A DNA stretch of 64,000 bases from Toxotes chatareus (lineage: Eukaryota; Chordata; Actinopteri; Toxotidae): NCBI GenBank assembly GCA_016801885.1, contig CM028884.1, forward strand, positions 25,815,577 to 25,879,576, given 5' to 3'. Below the pieces are notes generated by a model. That model had not been told where the DNA came from, did not search any database, and saw nothing but the letters and a program-made list of their open reading frames with translations. A program made the position numbers and the translations under genes. Shown here in pieces: positions 30,701 to 42,700 of this stretch. Position 1 is the first letter of the stretch; each line of letters begins with the position of its first letter.

Positions 30701-33700
30701 GAAATGCGTGTCTGTAACACAGAGAATGCAGCTGGACATCATCCTGACCAGTCTTCAGGACCATACCCACGTGGCCTCGCTCCTGGGTTACAGCTCTCCG
30801 GCTGATGGCCCCGAGGTACTTTCCTCTGGTCCGGGCTTTACAGCTTCCCCTGACCCCAACTACAGCGCCACAGCGGGCCACCCTGACACCCACCTGGCTG
30901 AGATCCTGATGAAGACGCTGCTCAGGAACCTGGGCTTTTATACTGTAAGTGGGAGCTGGGAGCTCGGAGAGTGTACAGATTGCTCTTATTGATTTCAGCA
31001 TGTGAGTTATTCAATAACAAACCATTATTTGTGGCATCATTATGATTCTATGTGGACATGAGTCAGGAAGGAAGTCATCAGCAAAGTCAACATGCAGAGC
31101 ACCGTCCTCACGCTCAGCCGTCTCTTCGTCTCTCTTGCTTCTCTCAGTATTTAAGTGTTAGAAGCAGAGCATGAGTCATATATTATCCTTTGTTGTGATC
31201 ACCTGCTGCCTTTTTTCCTGGCACTGCAGTGGCCTGTTTCTGTGCCTCACCCTCTACAGACGCCATTTTATTGATTGTCACACACACAGGCTGTGTTCGA
31301 GTATGCGTGATTATGCAGGACTGAGCAATGAATGATGATTAGACTGCAGGGCTATCCACGTTTGAGTCACTTTACCTTCTGCTCAGTTTTTTCCTTTTTC
31401 CTTTTTCTCCTTTCTTCAGTTCTAGAGCTCTTTGCTTTCAGCAAACCCACTGTATCTGCTGTATCTAAATAAAGAAATATCACTGAATGAAACCAGTAAT
31501 TGTTTGGATGAAATTAAATTTTGGTTTTCTAATTTGGAAGACACCAGAAATTCAGATTCTAAAAACTGGGTGTGGAACAAATCAATAATAATATCAAATG
31601 AGTAATTCTGCGTAACTCATAATGAAATTCAAATCTGATTTTCAGTCTTTTGATTGGATTTTTCTTTCCTTTTGTAGTTGAACACCTCAAATTGCTGTTG
31701 TATTAATAGAAACTGTAACAGGAACAAACTGGTTCAACAAAGTGATTTCAGGTGTGAAAATATGGTCCAACCATGTTCAGAGGACATAAAACAAATATTT
31801 GGTAAAGTTTGGGCATGAAAATCAAAATCATATGAATTTATTTGATCGATCTTCTGTACTTTTCAGAACCACCTTTAACTGGACAGCCCAGGGGAAATCA
31901 TAGCTTGCTGAAAATTGTCTGCCATGAAACACACCTTATCTGAACTCGGTGCCCTTTGGCCAAAAAACAGTTGGACCTGTCGATAAATTAACCCTGAAGA
32001 TGCCTCTTTTATCTGCATTATGTGTGAACCTGTACTTGTTCATATCTGATTTGTGTGTGTGTGTGTGTGTGTGTTGTACAGGATCAGGCCTTCGGGGAGC
32101 TGGAGAAGAACAGTGATAAGCTGCAGCAGGGAACGTCCTCCTCGGACAGCAGCCAGCCAGCTCACCTCCACCAGCTCCTCTGCTCCCTGCAGAAGCAGCT
32201 GTTAGCATACTGCCACATTAACTCTGTCACTGAGGTACGGACACTCAGCTCATGATGGGGAATTAAAAAGTCTCTGTGCATTTCTCTAAACGTCCAGTAG
32301 GATCATGTGACTGATGCCTTCTTGTGACAGGAGCGAGATTACAACATGTTGTCTCGCTTTGGATTAAACAGCTAATGCACCGATCAGACCCATGATGTTC
32401 AGTTTGATGAAGTTATTTCACTTTAATGGCTTATCTCGCTTCAGAACTCACATGGTATTGTTAATGAGGCATAAAATTACATTAAATTGCTAATCTTAAA
32501 AGAAAATAGTCTGCAGTTTCCATTGTGACTCTTTCATAAGTTAATTCTTGACAAAACAACTTGGATTTCAGAGGCTGCGCAAATGTACAAATCACAGTTT
32601 TGTGAGTATATTTTTCAGGATTTTCCTAATGTCAGTTACACATTGTGTTCTCTGATAGTGATGGTGAGTGATCAATTAAAAAAAGTCTCTTCATTGAATA
32701 TGTAACACATAAAAACATTATGATCTCCATGTTTTTCTGCAGAACTCCAGCAGTGTGGCTTTGCTCCACAAGCATCTGCAGCTCCTGCTGCCCCACGCCA
32801 CAGACATCTTCTCCCGCTCTGCCACTTTGATTAAAGAGAGTTCCTGGAATGGCAGCATACGAGAAAAGCTACAAGGTGAAGATGATCATTTTTCAATGTT
32901 TCTGTAAAAAGGCAGAAATGCCTCCTCACCTCTCTGTCCCTTGCTGTTTTACTATCTTATAACTGATGATTTTCCACTTGATATTGTCATTTCATTGTTT
33001 TTGTCACTAATACTTTAGAATTTTTTTAAACATAACACACTAACCCCGTCTCTGGCGTCTCCAGATGTGATCTACGTCTCAGCAGCAGGCAGCATGCTGT
33101 GCCAGATAATCAACTCTTTGCTGCTGCTCCCGGTGTCTGTGGCGAGGCCTCTGCTGAGCCACCTGCTGGACCTGCTACCTCCTCTGGACCGGCTCAACAG
33201 ACTGCTGCCTGCTGCATCCCCTCTGGAGGACCAGGAGCTGCAGTGGCCTCTTCATGGTGAGCTCGAAACAAGGAGCTAAACAAAGTAAAGCTTCACATGC
33301 ATCAAATGAGTCTGAACACTAAGAAACTTATTTACTACACAATAACGAGTATTAAATGAATCCACCAAATTACGTATTTGTTGTGAGCTCTCAGTACCAT
33401 ATCATCAAAACAGATTTTTGGAAATCCTTATATTCCCGTGCAGTAGGATTTATGCTGTCCCACTTTTTCTGACTTTACAGGTACTTCTGACTTCGCTGAG
33501 CCAGCCTCAGGGATGTCCCTGCCACCGTCAGCGCTGTCCTGGGTGTGGCTTGTGGACCTGGAGAGGACAGTTGCCCTGCTCGTAGGCCGCTGCCTTGGTG
33601 GGATGCTACAGGGAGCTCCTACCTCTCTGGAGGAACAGGATACTGCTTACTGGCTCAAAACACCTCTCTTCAGCAACGGCTTGGAGATGGACATCCCACA

Positions 33701-36700
33701 GCTAGGTAAGGAGGTGACCGATACAACACGTCGCTGGTAATAATATGAGCAGTTGAGGGTAGTGGCTCCAGCTGTTGGACTGTCTCATAAGGCTCGTGTC
33801 CAGTTGACACAGAGATGCATGTGTTTCTCCCTTTGCCTTTTTATTCCATTATTTCTTTGTTGTTTCCTCTGTGACTGAGATGATGAGTGTCTGTTAACTC
33901 GTCTCCTTCAGACACCTGCATCAGCTCTTTGTTGGAGGCAGCACTGTCTGGTAACGAAGAGCAGAAGCCCTTCGACTGCACCCTGCGTCCTGACCTGAGC
34001 GTCTTGGTGGATCTGGCTCTGGGTTCTTCTAAAGAACCTGCCAACAGCGTGTGGATCAACATGCAGGACTATGCCATCAGCAAAGGTTTGCCATTGGACG
34101 AGGCACATAATGAATTCCATGGTCTCTGTGCTGGAGTAATTAGCCTTGAAATGTGCCTGACAGCGTTCTGACTGTACTGTGTCTTCTGTTGCAGACTGGG
34201 ACAATGCGTCTCTCAGTAATGAGTCTCTGCTAGACACTGTGTCCAGGTTTGTGTTGGCAGCCTTATTGAAGCACACAGGGCTGCTGGGCCAAGCCTGTGG
34301 AGAGGGCAGGTACTGTAACATGATATATATGACATGTCAGATTAAAGGGTTCCACTCTATTTCACATGACGTCACAAGCATGTTTCTTTTTTTCCCATTA
34401 GGTACCAACCATCTAAGTCCCTTGCCGAGGTCTATCGCAGTGTTTATAAGGTCCGAAACCGTCTGCTGGCCTGTAAGAACATGGATTTCATCCAGACCCG
34501 ATCATCTTCACGTGAGAGGAGGGTGCGTAAACGAAAGTTACACACACACATTTACCTTTATTACACCGTTGCTAATTATTCAGTGTCGCTCAGACAAAAA
34601 GTTGTGTTCATCAACGTTTTCTTCTCTAATCAGGCGTTTTCTCTGTAAATGGCTGCTTGGTTCACGAAACAGAGAGATTTTCACTGTCACTCACAGACGT
34701 CATTTGGTTGCACTTGGTCAGATTTCAGACAATCAGGATTCCCTGGACATGGACCCTCAGGAGCACTCGTTCACACGCACCATCGATGAGGAGGCAGAGC
34801 TGGAAGAGAGAGCCGACCGCGAGAGAGAAGAGGGCCATCAGGAACAAGACGACGAAGAGGAGGACAGGGAGCATGAAGTCATGACCGCTGGAAGTAAGCA
34901 GCTGCCTGGAGTTGTATGTTTTTATGCTTTCAGTGTGCAAGTCCTCATCAGGTGTACGCTATAATTTAATACATATTTTTCTGTAAAAAAAAATATGTGC
35001 CTGTTCCTGTTCAGTCGCACCTCTGCTTAATAACCAAAGTTATTCGATTGGTGAAAATGATAAATGACTCTTTTAGCTGTAAATGGTTGGTGCTATATCC
35101 ATGGGTTAGATTCATCGAATGACACAGCGGTGAAATGTCCAGTTGTCCAGTTGTTGGGACAGAAAATCAGCCTCAGATGAATGTGACAGTGACAGGCAGG
35201 GTGTTGCTTCTGCATGAGCTTTGGTTTAAAACTTTATTACCTTACCTTATGTGGCTGCTGTTTGTCTTCTAACCCAGCATTTTGTGTGTTTTGTGCGTGT
35301 CTGTGCATATCGCACAACGCAGAAATCTTTCAATGTTTCCTCTCAGCACGGGAGGTAGCTCGCAGTCGGGACAGAGAGCGGGCCAGCAGCAGCACAGGCC
35401 TGGGCTCCGGCTCTGTTTCCAGGAGTGGAGGAGGAGGAGGAGGAGAGGAGGACGCCATTCTGTCTCAGGAGGGGAGGAGGGGCAGTACGGGTCTGCCAGA
35501 GGGCCAGGACCTGTACACAGCAGCCTGCAACTCAGTGATCCACCGCTGTGCCCTGCTGGTGCTGGGGGTGAGCCCTGTGCTGGGCGAGCTGACCAAACAG
35601 AACCAGGAGGAGGGCCAGACCCAGTCAGCTACAGGAACACAGGAGTGTCTGAGCTTCATGACCAGGTCAGAGCACCGGCCACCGACAGTAAATCAAAACT
35701 CAAACAATGTTTGTTTACAGGTAAATAATAAAAATATCCTCCTGCTGTGGGCGAGATAGTTTCACCCGTTTCCACAGAAAATCACTGTGTTGGATTTTCC
35801 TGATTCAAGCAACGTATTAATGGGTGGTTTCACACCCACATGCTGATATGAGCACTGAATCTGCTTTGGGTCACTGTAGTTGAGTAGTAAAATTGCTGAC
35901 TAATAAAATTAAACCTGAACTGTAAACCTTTGTATTTTCTGTTGATAGCTAGTTAGATAGATTATTGATCGATTCTCACTCACAGGCAACCGGCAGAAGA
36001 CGCACCTGGCAGGTTTTTTGAAATGAGAATTTTGCTGATGCCATACTTCTGGAGGTTCATAGAGAAAGTAATTAGATAACTTTCACTTGCCTCAACAAGT
36101 TTCATCCGAGCGTTGACCTACATTTATTCTCCACATTCCAGCCGGAGCACCATGAACTTTACAGCGTCTGGTTACTGTTCTCATCATCAGCTAATTCTTA
36201 CCTTGCTCTTTTTTTTTTTATAGTATCAGACAAAGTGCATTTAGAGCTTATATTGTACTGTACAGGTGTTATTTAGTGTATTCAGTGTCATGTTTTTAAA
36301 CAGTTGCATTGTCACTGGTAAAGAAGATAAATCAGCTTGTGTGGTGCGTTGGTGTTTGCAGGAGCGAGAGTCTGAGCGCAGAGAGCCGTTCGGTGCAGAG
36401 CAGCCCGAGTTACAGGCTGATGAAGTCCAGGAGTGAGTCTGATCTCTCCCAGCCCGAGTCAGACGAAGAAGGTTACTCTCTGGTAAAGCAGACATTCTCA
36501 CGTACATGCTCTCACTACATTTTATGTTCTCTGTTTAAAATGTGAACACTGGGAGTTTACGGTTATGGTTTGAGTGTTAAATCGGGCTTTGTTTCTGTTT
36601 TTTTCTCTCAGAGTGGAAGGAGAAATGTCGACCTGGATTTAGCGTTCTCTCACAAAAAAAGAGGTAAAGACCGTTTGCAGTAAATCTGTCTAAGTAAGGA

Positions 36701-39700
36701 TGATTCAGGTTTGTCTTTGTCATCTTTCATATGTTACTCTTGTCTCTCTGTCTTTTGATTCCTGTGTGGATAGTTTATTTGCTTCTTTTGGGGCAGTTGA
36801 GCCCCAAACACAAGAGGAGCTCCAAGCAAGTAAACGATGGCATGTTTCTTCTGCTTGTTAGCTCATCCCTCCATGACTGTGATGCCCCCCATTCATCTCT
36901 CATGATGAGGGCCTTGTTTAGAGCTCAGACACTTCATATTCTTCTTTCCATGTAGTGTGCTATTACATAAAAGGCAAAAACAAATCAAGAACAGACAGGT
37001 GTGCTTATAACAACTCATTCTGAAGAATGTGAGTCGTCACGCTGAAGAGATTTCATGGAAATTATCAGTTGCACCTGTAGAGAAATCATCTGTACTGATA
37101 CTTAAACTTCAGTGCTTCCAGTTGTTCTATGGAAAGGCTCTGATTACCATTCCACTTCTCTACTGCAGCATTTTTCCTCAGTGGGTGAAAGTCAGCGCGC
37201 CCATTATAGATTATAGATGAATTCATAATGGCTGATGAAGGCTTGTGCCTGCATGAAGAATCAGCATTTGGCCATTTGATGAACTGTTACAGAGTAATAA
37301 TGCATTGCGCTGCATAGCTCTTAAGTGCTTAAAAGCCACATGGTCCATCCATCAGAAGAGTTATCTTGCATCTGAAAGGCTCCTCTCCCTCTCCGTCTCC
37401 AGGCCTACTGCACAGTTCGCCGGACTCCCTGGCCGAGTCTTGGTTCAGGGCCAAACTGAGCCGTCAGCGGAGCTACAGCTCGGCACACTCCTATGAAGAG
37501 TCAGACCTGGACCTGAGCCGCTCGCTGGGCATCCACGCTCTTATTGACAACATGGTCAGTTTTATCAGCGGTGACGTGGGCTTGGCTCCGGCCTTCAAGG
37601 AGCCGGAAGAAAGTATGTCCACCAGCCCACAGGCAACTATCCTGGCCATGGAGCAGCAGCAGAGCAGAGCGGAGGTGAGGGACTGTCTCTGGGGTTTTAT
37701 CTGACTCTGAAATAAAAAATTTTTTTTTTTTTTTTTATTGCTGTGATCCCACATGAAATTATAATGAGCCAGCCCAATTTATTTTGACAACAGACACCCG
37801 GGGATATGCAAATTTTATGTAATATTTATGTGATTAATCCTATAAAATCCTCTCGGTATAGAGTTGCTTAAAGGATAAGACTGGTGATATTCTATATTTT
37901 TCTTATTGTCAGCTAATCCCCTGAAAAGACCAAACTCATTAAAGCATCAGCTTCTCTCCCAGCACTCTCACTTTCGTGCCCTGTCTGTGGTGCCAAACTA
38001 CAATCCCACTGATTCCTGTTGAAGACGTAAATCCTTTAACAGGTGGTCACAAATATATACCTGCGTTTTTTAAAAACACTGAGCAGAGGACAGACTCAGC
38101 AGTTGGGTTCTGTAGTTTTTAGCAGTGGGTAGAGAAGAACACATTTGTTGAGGATTATTTTTCAGCTGTGGCTTTGGGGGTGCTAATGAATATTTACAGC
38201 TGCGGGACGGGTTATGTGGTATTAACTCAAAATAAACTGAAGTGCTCATATTCATTATAATGGGACCATGTCACCCAGTGCGACTGAATGGCTTATTGAT
38301 GTGTTCCAGTAGTTTTTGAACAGTGGAATGAGATTTATCAGGCTCTGATACACACACAGCACCTGTTAGACCTGTTCAGTGTTGTTTTTAGTCTTTTCAT
38401 TGCATTTTTTGACTATAAGAAAAATACAGAATATCACCAGACTTACCCTTTAAACCAGAAATCTGAAATAATATGTGATGATCAAGCCAAACCAATGAGA
38501 TTGTGTTTATTAGTTGATTTTGTGAGATCAGCAGCAGATTAGTGGTGATTTTGCAGCCAAAAAAAAAATCAAGAGAGTAGATGATCAAAGAGTTAGATGT
38601 GTAACCCTGTTAGAATACACACCTGATTGCTGGCGTGCGTTATCTTCAGTTGCGGTTGGAGGCGCTCCACCAGATTGTGGTGTTGATCTCTGGCATGGAG
38701 GAGAAGGGCAGCCAGCCCGGGAACGCAGATCGATCCAGCAGTGCCTTCCAGTCCTCCTCCCTGCTCACCTCCGTCAGGTTGCAGTTCCTGGCTGGCTGTT
38801 TTGGCCTCGGCACTGTGGGCACCGGAGGGCTGAAGAGAGAGAGTGTGCAGCTACATCACTACCAGGTGCTGCCTGAGGCTCCTAATGATTGGATGCTTCC
38901 ATTTTGAGTTTTGGTATTTAATACATTTTCCGCCAGTTTTCATGGCCCCAGAGTTTGTATTTGATTTGATTGGAGAAGAGAGTTATATTTACCATGTTTG
39001 CTGCCTGCGTTTTAACATATTAGTGTGTACTGTTTTTTGCAGGATGGTGTAAAAGCAGCTAAGAGGAGCCTCCAAATGGAAATCCAGACAGCTGTCCATA
39101 AGATCTACCAGCAGCTGTCTGTCACACTGGAGAGAGCACTGCAGGCAAACAAGCACCACATAGGTAACACAAACTGCTACGATATGTTCTGAGCATTAAT
39201 AATGTGAGATAAAGTAATTTATCTTATTATTACTAATTTTCTGGAGATTCAGTTTTGCCGGCAGCCTGTGTCATGCTTCTATCTCTGCCTTGTTTCTTTC
39301 TCCACCCTAGAAGCCCAGCAACGCCTCCTGCTGGTGACTGTGTTTGCACTGAGCGTTCGCTACCAGCCCGTGGACGTCTCCCTCGCCATTTCCAGTGGGC
39401 TGCTGAACGTGCTGTCTCAGCTCTGCGGCACAGAGACCATGCTGGGGCAGCCCCTCCAGCTGCTGCAGAAACCCGGGGTGTCCCAGCTCAGCACTGCCCT
39501 GAAGGTGGCCTCCACCCGCCTGCTGCAGATACTGGCCATCAGCACGGGGTAAGAAGTTTAGGAGATTTTAAAGTAATGGAATCGAGTCGCCATGACATGA
39601 AAGAGAAGATAATACAAAGGGTAAAATAAGGATTGAACACATCACCATTTCTCTCAGTAAATATATTTCTGAAGGTGCTGTTGACATGAAATTTTCACCA

Positions 39701-42700
39701 GATGTCGGTAAGAACCCAAGTAATCCATACATACAAAGAAACCAAAACAAATAAGTTCAGAGAGTTGAATCCAATAGAAAATATATGGACAGAACTAAAG
39801 ATTAGAGTTCATCCTGTGGAACCTTCAGGATTTGAACCTGAGCAATGCATGAGACTAATTTCTCCACACAGGCGTGTTGAAGCCGTCATTATCAACAAAG
39901 GCTTTTGTACGAAGTATTAAATAAGTTTCAGTAAGCGTGTTCAATACTTTTTCCTTGTGCCGTTCCATTTTATTACACATTATTTACTTGTTATTATAAC
40001 GACATCTAGTGAACATTTCATGTCAACAGCACCTTTACAAATATATTTACTGAGAAAAATGAAGATGTGTTCGATACTTATTTCACCCGCTGTATCTGTG
40101 TCTTTCCTTGGATTTGCAGGACATATGCTGACAAGTTGAGTCCTAAGGTGGTCCAGTCGCTGCTGGACCTGCTCTGCAGTCAGCTGAAGAACCTGCTGTC
40201 CCAGGCAGGAGTAAGTCTTCTGTCATCTGGGAGAGACCAAGAAGACAACAAACACGAGGACAGTGCAGACTCTGAAAAGAAAGACTTCAGAGGTGATAAG
40301 AGTGTTGTGGCCATTAATGCATTCACGTGAGCAGTGTGGTTTTTCGTCAGCAGAAGCTATGATCGAACAGATTCGTTGACATGTGAATGATGAACAGACA
40401 GTGAGTCGTATGATCAGGAAACAAGAGCCAGCCCTGTTACATAATCTGGAATGAATGAAAGTTTTAATCTTAGGTTTGAAACTAAAATCGGTTGCTAAAA
40501 TTAAACATGAATTGTTGCTTCTTGTTTAGATGCTTTAGTATTGAGATGTGTTAGTACTGACAGTATGTTAAACAACTTGCAGCATATGCAGCCTGTGACT
40601 GTGGGTGTGGACGTTGTGTTTCAGCTTTGATACGTAAGCAGCACACTGCAGAGCTGCACCTTGGAGATTTCCTGGTCTTCCTCAGGAGAGTGGTGTCCTC
40701 CAAGGCCATCCAGTCCAAGATGGCCTCCCCCAAATGGACCGAAGTGCTGCTCAACATTGCTGCACAGAAGTGCTGCTCAGGTAACCAGCTTTCACAACAC
40801 AATACAGAGAAAGGTGTGTTACTTCCTGTGATAAAGACGTAGCTGAGCATAGTTGAAGCAGTATAACAACAAATATAGGTAAACCAACACTAAATTTTGC
40901 TGAGCAGCAGCAGCGGCGCCCTCTGCGGCTGCAGCTGGTAATTTACAAGACACCGGCACGGTTAAAGTTACTGGGAACAGCATAACACAAAAAGCTACCA
41001 GCTCATGTACAAAAAAACAACAGCTATCAATCCCTCAGACAACAAACGCAAAGTCACCATCTCAGTACAAACCAACATCTTAACACGTGTTGGCTGTTAA
41101 TTCTAGGGGTCCCTCTGGTGGGAAACTTGAGAACTCGGCTCCTAGCCCTCCATGTTCTGGAGGCGGTCCTGCCTGCCTGCGAGGCCAATATGGAGGATGA
41201 CCAGATGACACAGGTTTGCCTCTTAGTTTGCTATATACTTACTCCTTAAAGGATATATCTTATTTCCCTTATTGTCAGATAATCCTCTATAAAAGACCAG
41301 AATTAAACAAGTTTTATGAACCTTTTTAAAAAATGAAACTATATATTTGTGAGCTTTACCTATTCAGTAGGAACCATTGTGCTTCAAGCTTCAGGGTAAG
41401 GAGGTGGGAAAGTATTGAGTAACAGACCAAGGTGTTGTTGGTTCTTCATGGGATTTCTTGACTGTAACAAAAACAGAGGCCTAATTCTTTAATACAACAG
41501 ACAGTTTGTCTCTCTGCAAGCTAATATTTGCTCTGTCCCAGGTTGTGGAGCGCCTCTTCTCCCTGCTGTCTGACTGCATGTGGGAAGCTCCCATTGCTCA
41601 AGCGAAGCACTCAATCCAGATAAAAGAAAAAGTCCAAGAACTCAAACTACAGGTGTGCAGCCGACCACTTCCCTTTCCGAACCCTTCCTGTGTCTTTTGT
41701 TGACTGACAGTTTCTTTGATCTATAGGGAGAGGCAGAGGAGGAGGATGAGAACCTCCCCATTCAGGAAGTGTCCTTTGACCCAGAGAAGGCTCAGTGTTG
41801 TGTGGTGGAAAATGGCCAGGGGCTGACGCATGGCAGTGGGGGAAAAGGCTACGGCCTGGCCTCCACTGGTATCTCGTCTGGATGCTACCAGTGGAAGGTA
41901 CAGCACTTTTCCGTTATATCTTTATAAGTGGAACAGAAATGATGCTTTATTCCAGTTAGAAGCTGTCATCATTGCTGCTGCAGTCCCCAGCTTTATGGTA
42001 TATGCACAGACAGCGTGGTGGGTTAGCACTAATGTGTACATAACAGGGCTGAAGTAATTTTTCCTGCCTGTTTGTAGTTTTACATCGTGAAGGAGAACAG
42101 AGGAAATGAGGGCACATGTGTTGGGGTCTCACGATGGCCTGTGCACGACTTCAACCACCGCACCACGTCAGACATGTGGCTGTACCGGGCCTACAGCGGA
42201 AACCTCTATCACAATGGAGAACAAACGCTGACACTTAGCAGCTTTACTCAGGGAGACTTCATCACCTGTGTCCTGGACATGGAGGCTAGAACCATCTCCT
42301 TTGGCAAGAACGGAGAGGTGAGAGACCGAAGCAACACGTGTTCAACACTAACAAATAACAAGCTGTGCCACCCATTATCAAATACCATCTGAAAACTCAC
42401 CCACTGCTTACAGAGAAATAATAATAATGAATAATTTGTCTGTCGCTAACTGCTAACTTGTTGATCCACAGGAGCCAAAGTTGGCCTTTGAGGACGTGGA
42501 CGCCACTGAACTCTATCCCTGTGTGATGTTCTATAGCAGTAACCCAGGAGAGAAGGTCAGAGGACATGAATGTCCAGCTGTCTGAGACGCAGACTTCCTC
42601 TTGCTCTGCAAAACAGCAACGCGAAGTTATTTTACCTGTGTTGGCTTTTCATGTTAGTTTATCCTTTGATGATTTCTGTGCATGAGCAGAGACTCACCAG

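Larger units (their letters stand above)
29160..41652 (+). other. herc1: herc1 central helical region, exons 11-33
   Basis: Exons 29160-29294, 29538-29703, 29967-30092, 30723-30944, 32082-32234, 32743-32875, 33065-33256, 33481-33705, 33912-34085, 34195-34309, 34402-34522, 34722-34893, 35323-35665, 36362-36482, 36612-36663, 37403-37674, 38650-38865, 39043-39163, 39311-39548, 40120-40292, 40625-40780, 41107-41213 and 41542-41652 (residues 748-2028). Mostly leucine-rich helical sequence without a named domain. An acidic run (near 34800-34875) and Ser-rich linkers (35360-35500, 36362-36480) are disordered. Exon 36612-36663 is only 52 bases. Intron 30945-32081 is the largest here and I see nothing else in it; intron 36664-37402 is also empty to my eye. 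Confidence 0.9.

Noticed and set aside
34195..34964. A single 261-residue plus-strand frame read as one exon
   Set aside because: It runs through two introns; splice sites at 34309/34402 and 34522/34722 restore the HERC1 sequence.
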